Assembly: GCA_001777665.1 (NCBI GenBank)
Contig: MFEQ01000004.1
Span: 1 to 64,000, forward strand
Direction: 5' to 3'
DNA length: 64,000 nt
Origin: Candidatus Doudnabacteria bacterium RIFCSPHIGHO2_02_FULL_42_25
GTDB taxonomy: Bacteria > Patescibacteria > Doudnabacteria > UBA920 > O2-02-FULL-48-8
The translations under genes and the position numbers were made by a program. Below the pieces are notes generated by a model. That model saw only the letters and a list, made by a program, of their open reading frames with translations, did no database searches and was not told where the DNA came from. Of this stretch, positions 15,869 to 23,928 are shown one piece after another (positions within the stretch are counted from its first letter, which is position 1; each line of letters opens with the position of its first letter).

Positions 15869-17287
15869 TTAATAGTCAACCTTGGGCTTACGTCCAAGCA
15901 AAATCAAAAAAGTTTTAAAGATGATGTATATATCTAACCAGATCGACCAGTTTTCGATATAAAATGCATCAAGCTTGATTTCTTCCTCCCAAGATAACTC
16001 TGGTTTTTCTGAAGCCTGGGTAATTTGAGTAAGCCCAGTAGCTCCCGGCTTTAACACAAACAAATGTTTATATTCATTACGGAAATGATCTACCTCTTTC
16101 ACCATGTGCACCCTAGGACCGACCAAACTCATCTGGCCGATAAGGATGTGCCAAAGTTGTGGCATCTCGTCGAGTTTAGTTTTACGTAAAAATTTCCCGA
16201 TCGGGGTAACCCTAGGATCATTTTTAATTTTTACGAAGTGGCCTTGCCTCGCGTTTTGCTTCTCCAGCTCTTCTCGCAATTTGTCACCTGACACTGTCCC
16301 TTCACTCATTTCATAAAACATGGTTCGGAATTTATAACATTCAAATTGCCCTAAGCCCGCCGCACGTAGTTGATGAAAAAATACAGGACCTCTGGAACTT
16401 AACTTGATCAAAATCGCTATGACCAAAAATATCGGACTTAGAATAATTAAACTAATCAATGAAATTATAAAATCGATAACCCTCTTCAATACCCGCCCCC
16501 AACCTTCGAGAGGTGTGCGTTTCAAAATAATAATCGGAATTCCGGAAATGGTTTCGACGTCTATGTTCGTCACCGAGGTTTCATACAAATTCGGGACAAA
16601 ATTAAACCTGATTCCATAGTCTCGACAAAATTCAAGTAATGCTTCACTTACGTCTTGATGGAGTCTGGTGTCGGCTTGGAGGAGCTCGTCTATCCCTTCG
16701 TGATTTTTGATTCGATTTAGTTCCTCTAATATCTGTTCCTTCGATAAATTCGAATCAATTTTGGCGACAATTCTATATCCGAGCTCTTTCCGTCGGTCAA
16801 TATCCGATATCAATTCCAAAACATCTTGCGGTTGAATTATAACCAGTCTATGCTGACCAATTCCCCTTCGAAGCATATTGACTTGGACCTGACGTAAAAT
16901 AATTCTCCCCAAACTTATAAGAACAATCGTCAGAATCCATGTGAACAAAATAATTAACCTGGAGGGGAAAACTGTTTGGTTAAAAAAGAACAAAATCACG
17001 ACCAGCAGTAGCCCCGAAGAAACTGCTAGTGTAATTTTTAGAAGCTCGGCCGATGTTCGTCGCGTGCCTTTCAAATTGTAAAGCCCGGCAAAAGCCAAAA
17101 TCAAGATAAGTCCGGGACTGATTAGAAACAGAATTTGCATAAAATCAGCCAACGTCATCTCGTAAATAATCGGTCGGAATTTGTCGAATTCAAAGCGTAA
17201 ATAAAAAGCGATGATACCCGCAAAAATGATCATCAAAAAATCGACGAAAATCGAGATTAAATTGAAATATAATTCGGACTTCTTCAT
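15869..17287 (-). CDS. Polyprenyl-phosphate sugar-1-phosphate transferase (WcaJ/WbaP type)
   Basis: A 472-residue initiating enzyme of polysaccharide synthesis that moves sugar-1-phosphate from a UDP-sugar to undecaprenyl phosphate. The N-terminal half has four or five membrane segments (about residues 7-125) and a CoA-binding-like cytoplasmic domain. A further membrane helix lies near 275-297. The C-terminal catalytic domain shows FFHQLRAAGLGQFECYKFRTM, KTKLDEMPQLWHILIGQMSLVGPRVH and the final LKPGATGLTQ block typical of bacterial sugar transferases. It is the first gene of the operon leading through the GT4 enzymes to murG and murC. Confidence 0.93.
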   Translation of the reverse strand: MKKSELYFNLISIFVDFLMIIFAGIIAFYLRFEFDKFRPIIYEMTLADFMQILFLISPGLILILAFAGLYNLKGTRRTSAELLKITLAVSSGLLLVVILFFFNQTVFPSRLIILFTWILTIVLISLGRIILRQVQVNMLRRGIGQHRLVIIQPQDVLELISDIDRRKELGYRIVAKIDSNLSKEQILEELNRIKNHEGIDELLQADTRLHQDVSEALLEFCRDYGIRFNFVPNLYETSVTNIDVETISGIPIIILKRTPLEGWGRVLKRVIDFIISLISLIILSPIFLVIAILIKLSSRGPVFFHQLRAAGLGQFECYKFRTMFYEMSEGTVSGDKLREELEKQNARQGHFVKIKNDPRVTPIGKFLRKTKLDEMPQLWHILIGQMSLVGPRVHMVKEVDHFRNEYKHLFVLKPGATGLTQITQASEKPELSWEEEIKLDAFYIENWSIWLDIYIIFKTFLILLGRKPKVDY

Positions 17288-17309
17288 TGATTTAGGTAAT
17301 TAGTATAGC

Positions 17310-17340
17310 AAAAAGCCTCGCTTTTCGCGAGGCTTTTTTT
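17310..17340 (-). terminator. Terminator between the RRM gene and the sugar transferase
   Basis: AAGCCTCGC-TTTTC-GCGAGGCTT, a perfect 9-base stem with T-runs on both strands. It ends transcription from the RRM gene and isolates the sugar-transferase operon. Confidence 0.85.
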
Positions 17341-17351
17341 ATGCGTAACGT

Positions 17352-17633
17352 TTAGCGTCTATCGTAGTCCCTACGTGGGCCTTCGGTTTTAGGACGTGCT
17401 TCGTTAACAGCCAATTGTCTTCCGCCAAAATCTGTACCATTGAACATCTCAATAGCTTTGTCAGCTTCATCATCGCTGGACATTTCCACGAATCCAAAGC
17501 CTTTAGATCTGCCAGAAAACTTGTCGGTTATGATTTGCGCGCTTACTACATTACCAGCACCTGAAAAGTGATTTTTCAACTCATCAGAAGTGGTAGAGTA
17601 TGGCAAACCACCGACGAACAATTTCTTAGCCAT
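17352..17633 (-). CDS. RNA-binding protein with a single RRM domain
   Basis: A 93-residue protein made almost wholly of one RNA recognition motif. RNP2 is KLFVGGLPY at the start and RNP1 is KGFGFVEM at about residue 45. A short basic tail, PKTEGPRRDYDRR, follows. Proteins of this kind are cold-inducible or general RNA chaperones in cyanobacteria and many CPR genomes. It is a single-gene unit with a terminator just after it, divergently placed from the RNase P RNA gene and separated from it by a MITE-like element. Confidence 0.92.
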   Translation of the reverse strand: MAKKLFVGGLPYSTTSDELKNHFSGAGNVVSAQIITDKFSGRSKGFGFVEMSSDDEADKAIEMFNGTDFGGRQLAVNEARPKTEGPRRDYDRR

Positions 17634-17713
17634 TTACTAGCCTTCAATACAAAGGGAAACACACTAATATGCGAACCCCTATTGTCTAATTAATGAACTT
17701 CCCTTCGACTAAA

Positions 17714-17855
17714 CCCAGTATATCAACTTCGATAAATGGCTAATTTGCTTTTGCCTATTATCAAAGCTTGTTTTATAAAAAAATTATTAATCTATAAACC
17801 AAATTTTGACGTTAAGCCATTTGAAGGGCAAAAGCATCGAAGTTGTATTACTGGG
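17714..17855. mobile_element. MITE-like element, CCCAGTA family, copy 1
   Basis: 142 bases with inverted ends: the left end CCCAGTATATCAACTTCGAT and the complement of the right end CCCAGTAATACAACTTCGAT differ only at three adjacent positions. An inner inverted pair, AAATGGCT.. / ..AGCCATTT, and CTTTTGCC / GGCAAAAG sit inside. Copy 2 is at 63453-63597. Flanks share AAA, a weak hint of a short target duplication. Confidence 0.7.
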
Positions 17856-17884
17856 AAAGGAAACAGGAATAAGTATACACTAGG

Positions 17885-17913
17885 TTGACAAATATGTCAA
17901 TATCCGCTATACT
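17885..17913 (+). promoter_or_regulatory. Promoter of RNase P RNA
   Basis: TTGACA (17885-17890), a 17-base spacer, then TATACT (17908-17913). Transcription would start near 17920, exactly where helix P1 begins. Confidence 0.88.
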
Positions 17914-17920
17914 ATACATT

Positions 17921-18296
17921 GCTTTCTAAGTAAGTGGGTAATCGCCCTGACGGAAACGTCCGGGAGGAAAGTCCGAACACGTGTGAATTGGATGAAGTCT
18001 CATGAGTTCATGCAGTTCAGCAGGTAGTGGGTAATTCCCACCGGGAGTAATCCTCGAGATGCGAACAGAAACGCTTCGATCAGAAATGGGAGAAGTATCC
18101 AGTAATGGATAATGCTCGTCGTAAGGCGAGAGTGAAACGGCTAAATTCATACTTGTCAGTGCAATACCGAATAGGTCCTTCACAGGACGGGTAGGTAGCT
18201 AGAGTTCTACAGCAATGTAGATCCCAGAGAGATGATTGCCTCTCCCGACGTAAGTCGGGATCAGACAGAATTCGGCTTATAGCTTGCTTAGAAAGC
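17921..18296 (+). ncRNA. rnpB: RNase P RNA (bacterial type A)
   Basis: The catalytic RNA that trims 5' leaders from pre-tRNAs. Helix P1 is formed by GCTTTCTAAG (17921) and CTTAGAAAGC (ending 18296). The universally conserved P4 strand GAGGAAAGTCCG lies near 17961, and its partner ACAGAA...GGCTTATAG lies near 18265-18282. The J-regions, including GAAACGG and the GGTAGG-like block, fit the class. Length of about 376 nucleotides is normal. A consensus promoter ends 7 bases before P1. It is followed by typA in the same direction. Confidence 0.95.
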
Positions 18297-18352
18297 ATTT
18301 TTAAAATCCGATCAAAAGATGGGATTTTAAATTGTATTAATTATTTTTATAA

Positions 18353-20185
18353 ATGAAAAGACAAGACATCCGTAACATCGCTATAATCGCTCACGTCGAC
18401 CATGGCAAAACTACACTTGTAGACGCCATGCTCAAACAAACCCATGTTCAGAGAAATGTAGAAGAACTTGGGGTTTTGATCATGGATTCGATGGACCTCG
18501 AACGTGAACGCGGAATCACTATTAAAGCCAAAAACGCATCAGTTACTTACAACGGAACCAAAATCAACATAGTTGATACCCCAGGCCACGCTGATTTCGG
18601 CGGAGAAGTCGAACGTACACTCCGAATGGTAGAAGGTGTGTTGCTTCTGGTAGATGCCAAGGAAGGCCCGATGCCTCAGACCAAATTTGTGCTCAAAAAA
18701 GCTTTAGAGCTCGGCCACAAAGCGATCGTGGTTATAAATAAAATCGATCGATCTGATGCGCAAATAGATGAAGTCGTGAACAAAACTTTTGATTTATTTG
18801 TTTCCCTCAAAGCCACAGACGAACAACTGGATTTTCCCATTATCTACGCTTCCGGTATTGCTGGCCAAGCCTCCCTCGATTCACACAAACCGGGAACTGA
18901 TCTCAATCCCCTTTTCGATACAATTCTTGAAAAAATTCCTGGACCGGAAGTTTTGGAAAATGAACCTCTGCAAATTCTAGTTTTGGCACTAGCTTATGAT
19001 TCTTACAAAGGCAAACAAGGAATTGGCAAAATCACTTCTGGGGTGATTAAGAAAAACATGCCAATCATGCAGATTGCCCCAGATGGAGCTAGACTCTCTG
19101 GTCGAGCTGTGGATATTTCGGTTTTCTCAGGTCTTGATAAAAAATCAGTAGAAGAAGCAACAGCCGGTGAAATCGTCTCTGTCGCAGGACTTACAGAAGT
19201 CACTATCGGTTCCACTATTACTGGTCACGCCAATCCTAAACAGATTGATCCAGTTACTGTCGATGAACCGACAGTTCAAATGACTTTTGCAGTCAACAAC
19301 TCGCCTTTCGCAGGCAAGGAAGGTAAGTTTGTAACCTCTCGTAATCTTCGCGATCGACTATATAAAGAACTGGAGACCAATGTCGCGCTTAAGGTTACTG
19401 ACACTCCTAGCCCAGATACTTTGCTTGTGGCTGGCCGAGGTGAATTGCATTTAGCTATTCTCATCGAAACCATGCGACGCGAAGGATACGAGCTCCAAGT
19501 TTCTCAACCAGAAGTTATCTTTAAAACAATAGATGGGGTGCAGTCTGAACCATTTGAACGCCTATCTGTCATCGTCCCAAATGAATTCCAAGGAGCTGCT
19601 ATAGAAGAGGTCGGACGACGCAAAGCTGAACTCGTCACCATGGTTCATACTGATAATGGTGAAGTGCATCTGGATTACGTTATGTCTACACGGAACTTGA
19701 TTGGGCTCAAAAGCAAACTCATGACCCAGACCAAGGGCACGGCCATTATCAATCATATCTTTGATTCATATAAACCCGCAGAAGCACAAATCCAGTCAGC
19801 CAGCGCTCATGGTGCTCTCATCGCCTCTGAATCCGGGGTCTCGAATGCCTATGGTCTAAATAACGCTCAAGAACGAGGTGACTTATTTATCAAACCAGCG
19901 GTGGAGGTTTACCAAGGCATGATCGTCGGTGAAAATTCCAAAACAGAAGATATCGAAATTAACGTCAACAGAACTAAGAAACTGACAAACATGCGTGCCT
20001 CTGGTTCAGATGATTCAATTATTCTGACCCCACCTAAAGTTATGAGTTTGGAAGAATCTTTGGAATTCCTGGCTTCTGACGAACTGCTCGAAGTCACTCC
20101 TCAAAGCCTACGACTACGCAAAAAAATTCTCGACCCGACTAAACGCAAACGCGAAAAAGTCGCTCAAGAAAAAAATCCCGCCTAG
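18353..20185 (+). CDS. typA: Translational GTPase TypA/BipA
   Basis: A 610-residue ribosome-binding GTPase involved in 50S assembly and stress growth. G1 is AHVDHGKTTLVDAML (about residue 13), followed by the switch-II DTPGHADFG and NKIDRSDA (G4). The EF-G-like domains 2 and 3 and the TypA-specific C-terminal domain follow (SAHGALIASESGVSNAYGLNNAQERG). Full length. It starts 57 bases after RNase P RNA. A weak AT-rich hairpin (AAAATCC/GGATTTT) in between could attenuate or expose its start. The stop codon TAG is inside the loop of its own terminator hairpin. Confidence 0.97.
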   Translation: MKRQDIRNIAIIAHVDHGKTTLVDAMLKQTHVQRNVEELGVLIMDSMDLERERGITIKAKNASVTYNGTKINIVDTPGHADFGGEVERTLRMVEGVLLLVDAKEGPMPQTKFVLKKALELGHKAIVVINKIDRSDAQIDEVVNKTFDLFVSLKATDEQLDFPIIYASGIAGQASLDSHKPGTDLNPLFDTILEKIPGPEVLENEPLQILVLALAYDSYKGKQGIGKITSGVIKKNMPIMQIAPDGARLSGRAVDISVFSGLDKKSVEEATAGEIVSVAGLTEVTIGSTITGHANPKQIDPVTVDEPTVQMTFAVNNSPFAGKEGKFVTSRNLRDRLYKELETNVALKVTDTPSPDTLLVAGRGELHLAILIETMRREGYELQVSQPEVIFKTIDGVQSEPFERLSVIVPNEFQGAAIEEVGRRKAELVTMVHTDNGEVHLDYVMSTRNLIGLKSKLMTQTKGTAIINHIFDSYKPAEAQIQSASAHGALIASESGVSNAYGLNNAQERGDLFIKPAVEVYQGMIVGENSKTEDIEINVNRTKKLTNMRASGSDDSIILTPPKVMSLEESLEFLASDELLEVTPQSLRLRKKILDPTKRKREKVAQEKNPA

Positions 20186-20198
20186 GCGGGATTTTTTT
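20175..20198 (+). terminator. typA terminator
   Basis: ATCCCGCC-TA-GGCGGGAT followed by seven T. The typA stop codon lies in the hairpin. Confidence 0.92.
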
Positions 20199-20203
20199 CT
20201 AAC

Positions 20204-20278
20204 CTACTCGTCAGAGCTAGTCTCTTGTCGATTCATTTCCTCTTCTGATGAGTCAGGACTATATTCTCTATCAATCAT
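20204..20278 (-). CDS. Candidate 24-residue acidic microprotein
   Basis: An open frame of 24 codons encoding MIDREYSPDSSEEEMNRQET and four further residues (SSDE). It has an exceptionally good ribosome site, AAAGGAG, 6 bases before the ATG. It is strongly acidic and has no recognisable motif. It lies 34 bases downstream of a second small frame with the same kind of ribosome site, so the two could be one message. Too short for homology by eye; the evidence is the paired ribosome sites. Confidence 0.4.
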   Translation of the reverse strand: MIDREYSPDSSEEEMNRQETSSDE

Positions 20279-20312
20279 ATTCGCTCCTTTCAATTAATAT
20301 CAAAAAGGTATC

Positions 20313-20381
20313 TTAACTATTTTGAGAGCCACTTTGAGTTCCACTCTGGCCTTGTTTCTTCAATTCATCATCATTGAACAT
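20313..20381 (-). CDS. Candidate 22-residue polar microprotein
   Basis: An open frame encoding MFNDDELKKQGQSGTQSGSQ and NS, with AAAGGAG 5 bases before the ATG. It is rich in Gln, Ser and Gly. Upstream on the minus strand is a CCTG...CAGG hairpin near 20410-20426 and an AT-rich stretch that could hold a promoter. No motif recognised. It precedes the 24-residue frame. Confidence 0.4.
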   Translation of the reverse strand: MFNDDELKKQGQSGTQSGSQNS

Positions 20382-20562
20382 AAAGTCTCCTTTCTATTTA
20401 ATGATCTCCTGTTATTTAACCAGGAAAAAAAGATATATAAAATAACTAATTAACACTAAGACCATCAAGCTTTTCAGGCTTTGCTTTTGTGCACTTCCTA
20501 CAGCGCTAGCTTAAAAGTTGTGATATACTCATACATAACGTTGCCAAACGGAGGCACATTTT

Positions 20563-20886
20563 ATGCGAAGGATTTACGAGATGATTAAATGGGTTCGAGA
20601 GCTTAGCAAAGTCAACCAGTGGATTTTCTGGTTGGCAAGCGCAATCTTCGTCTTCGCTTCCACCACCGCGCTCGTCATGATTGCTCACATACTTGGGATT
20701 CATTCCCAGATCTCAATTCCACTGGCAATCCTGATAAGTTGCATTTATGTCTTCCTGGCTGCGACATTCGCGCCATACTCACCTCTGAGTCTGAGAAAAT
20801 CCACGGAAACCAAGATAAATGTTAATCCTGGTGGAACAAGCTTGAACGAGGAGCCATTCTCCAGCGATCCCAGCCGTGGAGATTGA
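20563..20886 (+). CDS. Small two-helix membrane protein, G+C-rich islet
   Basis: A 107-residue protein with two predicted membrane helices (about residues 19-43, WIFWLASAIFVFASTTALV, and 50-70, IPLAILISCIYVFLAATFA) and a polar C-terminal tail. GGAGG lies 7 bases before the ATG in the leader AACGGAGGCACATTTT. The same AACGGAGGCAC string precedes the short frame at 31512. The gene has its own terminator and is richer in G+C than typA or the ribosomal genes on either side. A second in-frame ATG at codon 7 lacks a ribosome site. Function unknown. Confidence 0.75.
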   Translation: MRRIYEMIKWVRELSKVNQWIFWLASAIFVFASTTALVMIAHILGIHSQISIPLAILISCIYVFLAATFAPYSPLSLRKSTETKINVNPGGTSLNEEPFSSDPSRGD

Positions 20887-20903
20887 AGCCTGGTTACGCT
20901 AAA

Positions 20904-20934
20904 GGTGCACCCTGTCGTGCCACCTTCTTTTTTT
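20904..20934 (+). terminator. Terminator of the two-helix membrane protein gene
   Basis: GGTGCAC / GTG(C)CACC hairpin followed by TTCTTTTTTT, 18 bases after the stop. Confidence 0.8.
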
Positions 20935-20940
20935 ATGCTT

Positions 20941-20970
20941 AAAAATAGACCCCGGATCAAGTCCGGGGTG
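20941..20970 (-). terminator. Terminator of the ribosomal/rpoA operon, from a dispersed palindrome
   Basis: ACCCCGGA-CTTGA-TCCGGGGT on the minus strand, followed by CTATTTTT, 18 bases after the rpsI stop. The same palindrome occurs inside a coding region at 34731-34752, so a mobile-type repeat has been adopted as terminator. Confidence 0.75.
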
Positions 20971-20987
20971 GTTATTTTGCTATAAGA

Positions 20988-21539
20988 TTAGCGCTTGCTA
21001 AATTGTGGAGCACGCCTAGCTCGTTTCAAGCCTGGTTTCTTTCGTTCCTTCACGCGAGGGTCGCGTGTGAGGAAACCTAATTTCTTCAGGGTTCTTCGTG
21101 ATTCAGGATTGTAATTTATCAATGCTCTGGAAATAGCATGTCTGACGGCTTCGGCTTGAGAGTGAATACCTCCGCCACTGACTTTGGTTTTAACATTTAA
21201 ACCCTTCTCAACGCCAATCGATGTCATCGGATGCATTACGATATATTGCAAATCTGAAGTTTGGAAATAACTCTCTAGAGGTAACTTGTTAATCGTGATC
21301 TCCCCTGTACCGACACTGACCAGAACTTGAGCTACGGAAGTTTTGCGTCTCCCGACAGCATAAAAATTCTTGCCATGGGCAACTTTGTGAGCTGCGGCTA
21401 CAGGAGCTGCTTCTGGTTCAACATGCTTTACTTCATGATGCTTAGTTTCAGGCTTCACATGAGGTTTAGCAACCCTTGGTTTCCGAGTTGCGTGAGGCTT
21501 TGCAGTAGGCTTTTTAGTTGTCGGCTTTTTCTGAATCAT
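20988..21539 (-). CDS. rpsI: 30S ribosomal protein S9
   Basis: 183 residues; the S9 domain occupies the last 130. It opens with FYAVGRRKTSVAQVLVSVGTGEITINKLPLESYF and ends with the invariant basic tail DPRVKERKKPGLKRARRAPQFSKR that reaches the P-site tRNA. The first 50 residues are an unusual Lys/Pro/His/Ala-rich extension (KPTTKKPTAKPHATRKPRVAK begins it) of low complexity, longer than in most bacteria. It is the last gene of the operon, followed by a palindrome terminator. Confidence 0.95.
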   Translation of the reverse strand: MIQKKPTTKKPTAKPHATRKPRVAKPHVKPETKHHEVKHVEPEAAPVAAAHKVAHGKNFYAVGRRKTSVAQVLVSVGTGEITINKLPLESYFQTSDLQYIVMHPMTSIGVEKGLNVKTKVSGGGIHSQAEAVRHAISRALINYNPESRRTLKKLGFLTRDPRVKERKKPGLKRARRAPQFSKR

Positions 21540-21546
21540 AAATTCT

Positions 21547-21576
21547 TGTTACGGGTTATATGTTACGTGTTATGGG
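21547..21576. repeat. TAACACG word array at the rplM 3' end
   Basis: On the minus strand CCCATAACACGTAACATATAACCCGTAACA (split here only for description: three to four TAACACG/TAACCCG words). It encodes the PITRNI end of L13 and its stop. Confidence 0.6.
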
Positions 21577-21972
21577 AAAACTATGCTTATCCCCTTTAAC
21601 GACTTTTAATCTGCGCATGATATCTTTTCTTAATCGATTCTTATCTACCATATTATATACGGCATCACGGATAACTTTCTCTGGCTCTTTTTCCATGCGC
21701 TCTTTCAAACTCTTTTTATAAATTCCACCAGGATATCCTGAAAATCTGTAGTATTGCTTTTGGTCTAATTTGCGGCCGGTAAACTTAATCTTCTCTGCAT
21801 TTTTGACCACAACGAAATCCCCGACATCCATGTGTGGTGTAAACGTCACTTTGTGCTTGCCACGAAGAATCGTAGCAATTCTGGTAGCTAGGCGGCCTAA
21901 AGTAAACTTGGAAGCATCAGCTTCGTACCAAGCGCGTTTGATCTCTGAAGTTTTAGGTAAAAAAGTCTTCAT
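21556..21972 (-). CDS. rplM: 50S ribosomal protein L13
   Basis: 138 residues, an early-assembling 50S protein. Seen are the N-terminal W-Y-x-x-D-A block (RAWYEADASKFTLGRLATRIA), FVVVKNAEKIKFTGRKLDQKQYYRFSGYPGG and RDAVYNMVDKNRLRKDIMRRLKVVKG. The last six residues, PITRNI, come from the TAACACG word array that straddles the stop, replacing the usual end of the protein. It follows rplQ at 5 bases and precedes rpsI by 16. Confidence 0.96.
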   Translation of the reverse strand: MKTFLPKTSEIKRAWYEADASKFTLGRLATRIATILRGKHKVTFTPHMDVGDFVVVKNAEKIKFTGRKLDQKQYYRFSGYPGGIYKKSLKERMEKEPEKVIRDAVYNMVDKNRLRKDIMRRLKVVKGDKHSFPITRNI

Positions 21973-21977
21973 ATAAA

Positions 21978-22322
21978 TTAATCAACTAACTCCAATTGAA
22001 CTTTCGGCATGCCGTCTTTGGATTTACCGATACGGATAATACGAGTGTAACCGCCTTTTCGTTCTTTATATTTCGGTCCCAATACTTCAATAACTTTCTT
22101 TGCAGCGTTATTAGGAAGGGCTGCAAAAATCTGACGCTTACTGTGAAGAGTTTCGCTCTTACCTTTGGTAATTAATTTCTCAACCACTGATCGTGTGACT
22201 TTAGCCCTGGCTTCTGTGGTCTGAATTTTTTCGTAAATAATTGCAGATGCGGCCAAAGCACGGACCAGTTTTCTGCCGTGATTTCTACCGCTACCGATTT
22301 TTTTCTTCTTCAAATGTCTCAT
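21978..22322 (-). CDS. rplQ: 50S ribosomal protein L17
   Basis: 114 residues, lining the peptide exit tunnel region. The N-terminus MRHLKKKKIGSGRNHGRKLVRALAASAIIYEKIQTTEARAKVTRSVVEKLITKGK is diagnostic, and the C-terminus YTRIIRIGKSKDGMPKVQLELVD closes the domain. Standard length and standard position after rpoA, with 8 bases between them that fall in a word array. Confidence 0.96.
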   Translation of the reverse strand: MRHLKKKKIGSGRNHGRKLVRALAASAIIYEKIQTTEARAKVTRSVVEKLITKGKSETLHSKRQIFAALPNNAAKKVIEVLGPKYKERKGGYTRIIRIGKSKDGMPKVQLELVD

Positions 22323-22328
22323 GTGTAT

Positions 22329-22359
22329 TGTTACGTGTTACGTGATCCGTGATACGTGG
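22329..22359. repeat. TAACACG/ATCACGG word array at the rpoA 3' end
   Basis: On the minus strand: CACGTATCACGGATCACG, then TAACACGTAACA. It encodes the final YHGSRNT of RNA polymerase alpha and carries its stop codon. Confidence 0.6.
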
Positions 22360-23278
22360 CCAATAATCTTTCAATCTCTTCGACTGATTTCGCGCCCAAT
22401 CCTTCCACAGTCATCAGTTGTTCGTGTGTCATGGCTGACAGTTGAGAAATCTTATTGATCTCATTCTTAAGCAAAGCATTGTACGATCGGTTGGAAAGTC
22501 CGAGGGATTTCAAATCATCTTCTTCTGGGGTGCGCAGTCCTTCTTCGACTGCAACATCCATAACTGGAGCTTCCATTTCACTGGCAGCTTGCAAATTATT
22601 TTTACCAAGCAATGCGAAGTGATCCATCAAAATTACTGCAGCTTGGTCAATAGCATCTTTACCTGTGATCGTGCCGTCAGTTTCAATAGTCAAAATCAAT
22701 TCATCATAGTTGGTGATTTGGCCAACACGGACATTGTTAATGTCATAATTCACGGTTCGGACTGGGGTGTAGATGGCATCCACAGCAATCATTCCGATTT
22801 CCAATTTCTCATTCTCACGTTGTTCTACAGGAACGTAGCCACGTCCAGCTTGGACGACAACTTCCATGTCCAAATCCGCACTCTTGTTGTCGAGAGTGGC
22901 GATGTGAAGATCTGGATTGACGATTTCGACTTCTGAATTCTTTTTAAAATCAGCACCGGTTACGGCTTTCTCCCCTTTAACTTTGAGTTCTAATCTTACC
23001 TGGCCTTCTGAATGAATTTTCAAACGCAACTGTTTGAGATTTAAAATAATTTCGATCACATCTTCTTTGACATTTGGGATAGTGGAAAATTCATGATCTA
23101 CACCTTTGATCTTCACAGCGACCACAGCAGCTCCTGGAAGTGAAGACAACATAACTCGGCGAAGACTATTGCCCAGGGTTACCCCATAACCTGGATATAG
23201 AGGCTCCATAACAACCTTGTATTTATTATCGCTTAGATCTTCGAATAAAACTTTTTTTGGTAATGGAATATTTTCCAT
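22331..23278 (-). CDS. rpoA: RNA polymerase alpha subunit
   Basis: A 315-residue alpha subunit that nucleates RNA polymerase assembly. The N-terminal domain includes VVMEPLYPGYGVTLGNSLRRVMLSSLPGAAV and VDAIYTPVRTVNYDINNVRVGQITNYDELILTIETDG. The C-terminal helix-hairpin-helix domain (LGLSNRSYNALLKNEINKISQLSAMTHEQLMTVEGLGAKSVEEI) contacts UP elements and activators. The last residues, YHGSRNT, derive from a word-array repeat. It sits between rpsD and rplQ as usual. Confidence 0.97.
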   Translation of the reverse strand: MENIPLPKKVLFEDLSDNKYKVVMEPLYPGYGVTLGNSLRRVMLSSLPGAAVVAVKIKGVDHEFSTIPNVKEDVIEIILNLKQLRLKIHSEGQVRLELKVKGEKAVTGADFKKNSEVEIVNPDLHIATLDNKSADLDMEVVVQAGRGYVPVEQRENEKLEIGMIAVDAIYTPVRTVNYDINNVRVGQITNYDELILTIETDGTITGKDAIDQAAVILMDHFALLGKNNLQAASEMEAPVMDVAVEEGLRTPEEDDLKSLGLSNRSYNALLKNEINKISQLSAMTHEQLMTVEGLGAKSVEEIERLLATYHGSRNT

Positions 23279-23280
23279 AA

Positions 23281-23312
23281 ATTTAGATTAAAGATTAATG
23301 ATTTAAGATTAA
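23281..23312. repeat. GATTAAAG word array between rpsD and rpoA
   Basis: Three near-copies of GATTAAAG/GATTTAAG fill the whole spacer between the rpsD stop and the rpoA start. Confidence 0.5.
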
Positions 23313-23314
23313 AG

Positions 23315-23923
23315 TTACCTAGAGTAATACTCAACAATTAACTGCGTATTGAGTGAGCTGTCGAGCTGATCTTTGGAAGGTTTGGACAAAACCTTACCGG
23401 ATAAATTCTTTGGCTCCAGAGACAACCATTCTACTGTTTTGTAATTAGCCAAGCCTTGAGCCATGGTTTTGATATATGAGGAATTCTTCTTTCCCTCTAA
23501 AATTTTAATCTCGTCGCCGACTCGGACTTGATAAGAAGGAATATTGACTCGTTTGCCATTAACTTCAAAAAATCCGTGAGAAACGATTTGTCTGGCTTGT
23601 GGTCGAGTTTGAGCAAATCCCATTCGGAAAACGATGTTGTCTAATCGAAATTCGAGCATTTGGAGCAAAGCGTCTCCGGTTACTCCAACTTTTTTAGTAG
23701 CAGTTTCGTAATATCTGCGGAATTGCTTTTCCATCACGCCATAAATAATTTTGGCTTTTTGCTTTTCTCGAAGTTGCATACCGAATTCAGAGACACGCTG
23801 TGGATTTTGTCCATGTTGTCCTGGTCGATAATTTCGCTTCGCCAAATACTTTTCAGCTTTCTTAGTTAAAGCTATGCCGAATTTGCGAGATTGTTTAATT
23901 TTGGGTCCGGTATGACGTGCCAT
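23315..23923 (-). CDS. rpsD: 30S ribosomal protein S4
   Basis: 202 residues. It lacks the N-terminal zinc cysteines (MARHTGPKIKQSRKFGIAL...) as in many bacteria. The S4 RNA-binding domain is complete: LEFRLDNIVFRMGFAQTRPQARQIVSHGFFEVNGKRVNIPSYQVRVGDEI. S4 initiates 30S assembly on 16S rRNA. Only 5 bases separate it from rpsK. Confidence 0.97.
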   Translation of the reverse strand: MARHTGPKIKQSRKFGIALTKKAEKYLAKRNYRPGQHGQNPQRVSEFGMQLREKQKAKIIYGVMEKQFRRYYETATKKVGVTGDALLQMLEFRLDNIVFRMGFAQTRPQARQIVSHGFFEVNGKRVNIPSYQVRVGDEIKILEGKKNSSYIKTMAQGLANYKTVEWLSLEPKNLSGKVLSKPSKDQLDSSLNTQLIVEYYSR

Positions 23924-23928
23924 ATTAT

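Noticed and set aside
17926..18298. Minus-strand frames overlapping RNase P RNA
   Set aside because: The region is fully explained by RNase P RNA on the plus strand.
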